Translations under genes and position numbers: made by a program | Assembly (NCBI GenBank): GCA_004525155.1 | Contig: SPDA01000041.1 | Span: 1-9,642, forward strand | Reading direction: 5' to 3' | Source: Spirochaetales bacterium | GTDB taxonomy: Bacteria > Spirochaetota > Spirochaetia > SPDA01 | DNA length: 9,642 bases | Notes under the pieces: model-generated | Database searches by the model: none | The model's input: the letters and a program-made list of their open reading frames with translations, nothing else | Told to the model about the DNA's origin: nothing | Shown here: positions 6,912-9,642 of the stretch, in pieces | Layout: each line of letters starts with the position of its first letter | Position numbering within the stretch: the stretch's first letter is position 1

Positions 6912-8891
6912 ATGTCAGACGCTAATACCCGAACCATAACGGAATTGCTTAACGAAGAAAAATGGACCAGAGCAACCCTTAACAGTTATACCGTGACCAA
7001 CTTGAAGGAATTGGACGAAGCCATCGAAAAAATAAAGGACCCGAAACAGCGGCTGGAGATAAAGAACCTCTGCGATGAGCACCTGCAGCACACGAAAAAC
7101 AGCATCATCGCACTGTATATTTCCGGCATCCTGGCTTTGAGCAGGCAGTCAATAGACGATTCCAATCTGATTGCACTTATAAATATTTTTTCGGACAATC
7201 ACAAGGCTGCCATTGTCGAATTTCTCGCGGAAAGAATTCTCAGTTTCGGCGAAAACAAAACCGCCCTCCGGACGCTGGCGGATTGCTACGGTGACGAGGA
7301 CGAAGAGGAAAAAAAGTACGAAATGCTCGAACGCCTCATAAAGGTCGATTACGAGGAGGCGGACATCGTCAAACATCTTGCCGAAAAAAAGGAACAGGAA
7401 GGGAAAATTCAGGATGCCGTCGATTATTACAAAAAAGCCATTCACCGCTACATCCAGAAGAAAGTGTTTTCAAACGTAAAGGAAATCTGGCACAAGCTCA
7501 TCGAATTTGATCCTCATGAGACCGATTTCTTTTTTCATGTTGAGAAAAAGATAGCCAAAATGATCAATCCCGAAAAAGCCTCGCATCTGCTGGAGGATCT
7601 TTACGCGCATTTCAAGAAGGCAGAAAACTGGGACAAATCCATCGAAATACTGAAGAGGGTAATTGATTATGACAGCAAGAATCCCAATGTCAGAAAAGAA
7701 ATAATCGAATGTTTTCAGAATAAATTCGCACAGCACAGTCAGCTTGAGGAATATATAAAACTTTCCAACCTGAACCAGACCTGGAGAAACATCCGCGATT
7801 CCATCGCCGATTTCGAAAAACATATCGCCTTCGACGTAGGCAACTTTGTCGGCCATAAAACCTGGGGGGTTGGAATTATCGTCAAAATCGAGGACGACGA
7901 AATAACCGTCGATTTCTCGAGACAGCGGGGTCATAAAATGTCCCTTAAAATGGCGGTAAACGCCCTGAACACCTTTCCGAAGGAACATATCTGGGTACTG
8001 AAGGCTGTTTTTAAAAAAGAAGAACTGCGGGAAAAAATTAAAACAGACATACCCTGGGCGCTTCGTACCGTCATAAAAAGTTTTGACAACGCCACGGACC
8101 TGAAGCGTATCAAAGCCGAGCTTGTACCTTCCATACTCACTGTCAACGAGTGGACGCCGTGGTCCTCCCGCGCAAGGGAAATACTTAAAACGGATTCTTC
8201 CTTCGGAAACCTGCCGGATAAAATTGACCAGTACGTGGTGAGGGAAAATCCCATATCTTTTGAGGAAAAAACCTATAACAAGTTCAAGGCGGAAAAAAAT
8301 TATTTTTCACGCCTGAGCACCTTCCTGGATTTCTTCGCCAATGACGATATAAGCACGGATTCGGAATTCTTTAATGAAATGTTCGAATTTTTTACAAGCT
8401 ACCTGAAGTCGTATGCCAATGTCAACGAATACGTCATTTCCGGCTTCCTCCTTCTGCGCAAGGTTATCAAAAGATATCCCTTCCTCAATCCCGGAATAAA
8501 TCTGGACTTTTCCGAAGTGTTTTCCAGGATCGAAAGCATAGAGGAACTGTTTTCGAAACTTGACAACTCGGACATGAGGAAAGACTTTGTAGAACTCGTA
8601 AAGGATTTCAGGGATGACTGGAAAACTATTTATCTTAACCTCGTGCCTGTCTACCTGTCCAAGTATCTGGTCGATCAGCTGATCGACAGCGATTGTTTTG
8701 ATGAAGTGAAGGCGCTGTTCTCCGAGATGGTGGAAAACTACAAGGAATACAGGGAACCCTTTATCTGGGTAGTAAAAAATTATTCCGACGAAAAGTCCAT
8801 TACCAGGTTTGGCCTTAAATATGATAAAATCCTGATAGGAATGATTCACCTGCTCGATATCAGCTTCCGTGAAATCACCAACAAGAAGTAA
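6912..8891 (+). CDS. greA: Extended spirochaete-type GreA, N-terminal helical/TPR and Tudor-like module, ended early by TAA
   Basis: This 659-residue frame is the N-terminal module of a spirochaetal GreA fusion; the catalytic GreA part continues in the same frame after the stop at 8889-8891. Seen in order: an alpha-helical segment (about 1-110); TPR-like repeats at about 113-260 (for example ALRTLADCYGDEDEEEKKYE, then KKEQEGKIQDAVDYYKKAIH, then AENWDKSIEILKRVIDYDSK); an SH3/Tudor-like segment at about 311-355 (FVGHKTWGVGIIVKIEDDEI, then TVDFSRQRGHKMSLKMAVNAL); a W-x2-W-x3-AR-x2-LK helix start at about 414; and a long helical region to the end. There is no signal peptide, so it should act in the cytoplasm with RNA polymerase. 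Extended GreA of about 900 residues is known in Treponema and Borrelia, and reading through here would give 895. On its own this part lacks the coiled-coil tip needed for transcript cleavage. Start choice is firm (AGGAG at six bases). Confidence 0.88.
   Translation: MSDANTRTITELLNEEKWTRATLNSYTVTNLKELDEAIEKIKDPKQRLEIKNLCDEHLQHTKNSIIALYISGILALSRQSIDDSNLIALINIFSDNHKAAIVEFLAERILSFGENKTALRTLADCYGDEDEEEKKYEMLERLIKVDYEEADIVKHLAEKKEQEGKIQDAVDYYKKAIHRYIQKKVFSNVKEIWHKLIEFDPHETDFFFHVEKKIAKMINPEKASHLLEDLYAHFKKAENWDKSIEILKRVIDYDSKNPNVRKEIIECFQNKFAQHSQLEEYIKLSNLNQTWRNIRDSIADFEKHIAFDVGNFVGHKTWGVGIIVKIEDDEITVDFSRQRGHKMSLKMAVNALNTFPKEHIWVLKAVFKKEELREKIKTDIPWALRTVIKSFDNATDLKRIKAELVPSILTVNEWTPWSSRAREILKTDSSFGNLPDKIDQYVVRENPISFEEKTYNKFKAEKNYFSRLSTFLDFFANDDISTDSEFFNEMFEFFTSYLKSYANVNEYVISGFLLLRKVIKRYPFLNPGINLDFSEVFSRIESIEELFSKLDNSDMRKDFVELVKDFRDDWKTIYLNLVPVYLSKYLVDQLIDSDCFDEVKALFSEMVENYKEYREPFIWVVKNYSDEKSITRFGLKYDKILIGMIHLLDISFREITNKK
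8889..8891 (+). other. Single in-frame TAA interrupting greA
   Basis: Codons read AAC AAG AAG TAA GTA AGC TTC AAC AGG AAG. The frame is open and homologous in character on both sides, so this is a nonsense codon without a frameshift. A single base change (for example from GAA, CAA or AAA) would restore one 895-codon frame. There is no reinitiation site nearby: AGGAAG at 8904-8909 is not followed by a usable in-frame start, and the first in-frame ATG (8973) has no ribosome binding site. Confidence 0.85.
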
Positions 8892-9599
8892 GTAAGCTTC
8901 AACAGGAAGATAAATAAACAGATACAGTCCTACCTGTTCAATGACGGCCGCATCCAGTCTTATTTCGCCTCCATGGGTCCGGAATCAATCAGCAGGCTCT
9001 TCACGCTTATAAACGACATCAAGGACCTCGATCCGAAAATAAGGGTCGATCTCAAACAGAACATCATCGAAAAGCATCCCGATTTCAAGTTTTACGGCGA
9101 CAACGTAAAGGAAGTTGTTTCCAGGAACCTGTATGTAACCGCGGACAGTTACAATAAAAAACAGAAACAGCTGAAGCACATCCTTGAAGTGGAGATTCCG
9201 GAAAACTCGAAGGAAATAGGCGCCGCCATATCCCTTGGAGACCTGAGGGAAAATGCCGAGTACAAGGCAGCCAAGGAAAAACAGGACATTCTGAACAATG
9301 CCGCCGCGAAGCTCAAGGAAGAAATAGAGAAGGCCCAGCTCTACGACGAGAGAAACGCGGATACAGACTCTGTTTCCTTCGGAAACAAGGTACTGCTTGT
9401 CAATCTGGACACAGGCGTAAATGAAGAATACACTATTCTCGGTCCCTGGGAATCGGAACCGGAAAAAAACATCATTTCATATTTGTCTCCTTTCGGAGCG
9501 GAACTTCTGAATCACAAGGAAAACGATGAACTGTTCTTCGTAATAAATGAAAGAAATTGCAGATACAGGGTAGAAAAAATATCAATCGCGGAAATTTAG
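8892..9599 (+). pseudogene. greA: GreA catalytic part, cut off from its N-terminal module by the stop
   Basis: Gre factors insert an N-terminal coiled coil into the RNA polymerase secondary channel and stimulate cleavage of backtracked RNA. Counting from the first in-frame ATG (8973), the coiled coil spans about residues 52-125. Its tip, GDLRENAEYKAAKEKQ, includes the paired acids D90 and E93 that match D41/E44 of E. coli GreA and hold the catalytic magnesium. The FKBP-like C-terminal domain follows at about 130-208 (VSFGNKVLLVNLDTG, then YTILGPWESEPEKNIISYLSPFG). All expected GreA features are intact. The stretch between the stop and 8973 is open in the same frame (VSFNRKINKQIQSYLFNDG), showing that it belongs to the fusion. 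A product started at 8973 would contain the whole Gre domain, but no ribosome binding site is seen, so expression is doubtful unless the stop is read through or is an error. Confidence 0.85.
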
Positions 9600-9609
9600 A
9601 TAATTTTGT

Positions 9610-9642
9610 ATGAAAAGGCTGATTGTTTGCCTTGTTTTTATA
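9610..9642 (+). CDS. Start of a probable exported protein (cut by window edge)
   Basis: An ATG at 9610 opens a frame of 11 codons to the window end, MKRLIVCLVFI, which has the basic start and hydrophobic core of a signal peptide. It begins 10 bases after the greA stop on the same strand. No clear ribosome binding site is visible in the AT-rich gap. Function cannot be judged, and the frame could be fortuitous. Confidence 0.5.
   Translation, partial: MKRLIVCLVFI

Noticed and set aside
1767..8891. Reassignment of TAA to a sense codon, suggested by TAA interrupting both dtd and greA.
   Set aside because: The genes ending at 3058 and 4127 use TAA as their terminal codon, no in-frame TAA occurs in recA, rpe, the TPR genes or the other 894 greA codons, and dtd also needs a frameshift repair. 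Decay or error is simpler.
9600..9642. Terminator after greA.
   Set aside because: The AT-rich end of the window shows no inverted repeat before the T-rich stretches, and another frame appears to start at 9610.

Overview
The window looks like a chromosomal segment from a spirochaete, most likely a treponeme relative. The strongest clue is the very long transcription-cleavage factor gene on the right, in which a helical/TPR module of more than 650 residues precedes a GreA catalytic domain. Extended GreA proteins of about 900 residues are known from Treponema and Borrelia (Chlamydia has a related fusion). The many TPR proteins and envelope proteins fit this. Base composition looks balanced by eye, and no mobile element, CRISPR array, tRNA or rRNA was seen.

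The left half (1-5842) is a run of minus-strand genes, read from right to left: rpe (ribulose-phosphate 3-epimerase); an exported TPR plus coiled-coil protein; an exported beta-rich protein of unknown function; a membrane-anchored TPR protein; a broken dtd (D-aminoacyl-tRNA deacylase); recA; and the first 32 codons of scpA. Gaps are short (36, 4, 16 and -3 bases) as far as dtd, then 87 bases before recA. This suggests one transcription unit from rpe to dtd or recA. scpA has its own candidate promoter.

A 111-bp divergent spacer (5843-5953) carries a strong sigma70-type promoter for the plus-strand pair: a soluble 314-residue TPR protein followed 13 bases later by greA. The window ends in the first codons of another gene, probably encoding an exported protein.

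Two genes appear damaged. greA is open from 6912 to 9599 in a single frame except for one TAA at 8889-8891, which separates the helical/TPR module from the catalytic coiled coil. dtd has an extra base near 1905-1908 and, in the restored frame, a TAA at 1767-1769, while its flanking motifs remain well conserved. Recent gene decay (as in a host-restricted or reducing genome) or consensus errors are the two main readings. The other genes are intact, so gross sequence unreliability is not obvious.

The most interesting biology is the spirochaetal GreA architecture. It has an SH3/Tudor-like segment resembling the C-terminal RNA-polymerase-binding domain of UvrD/PcrA, and a co-transcribed TPR neighbour that may be its partner.
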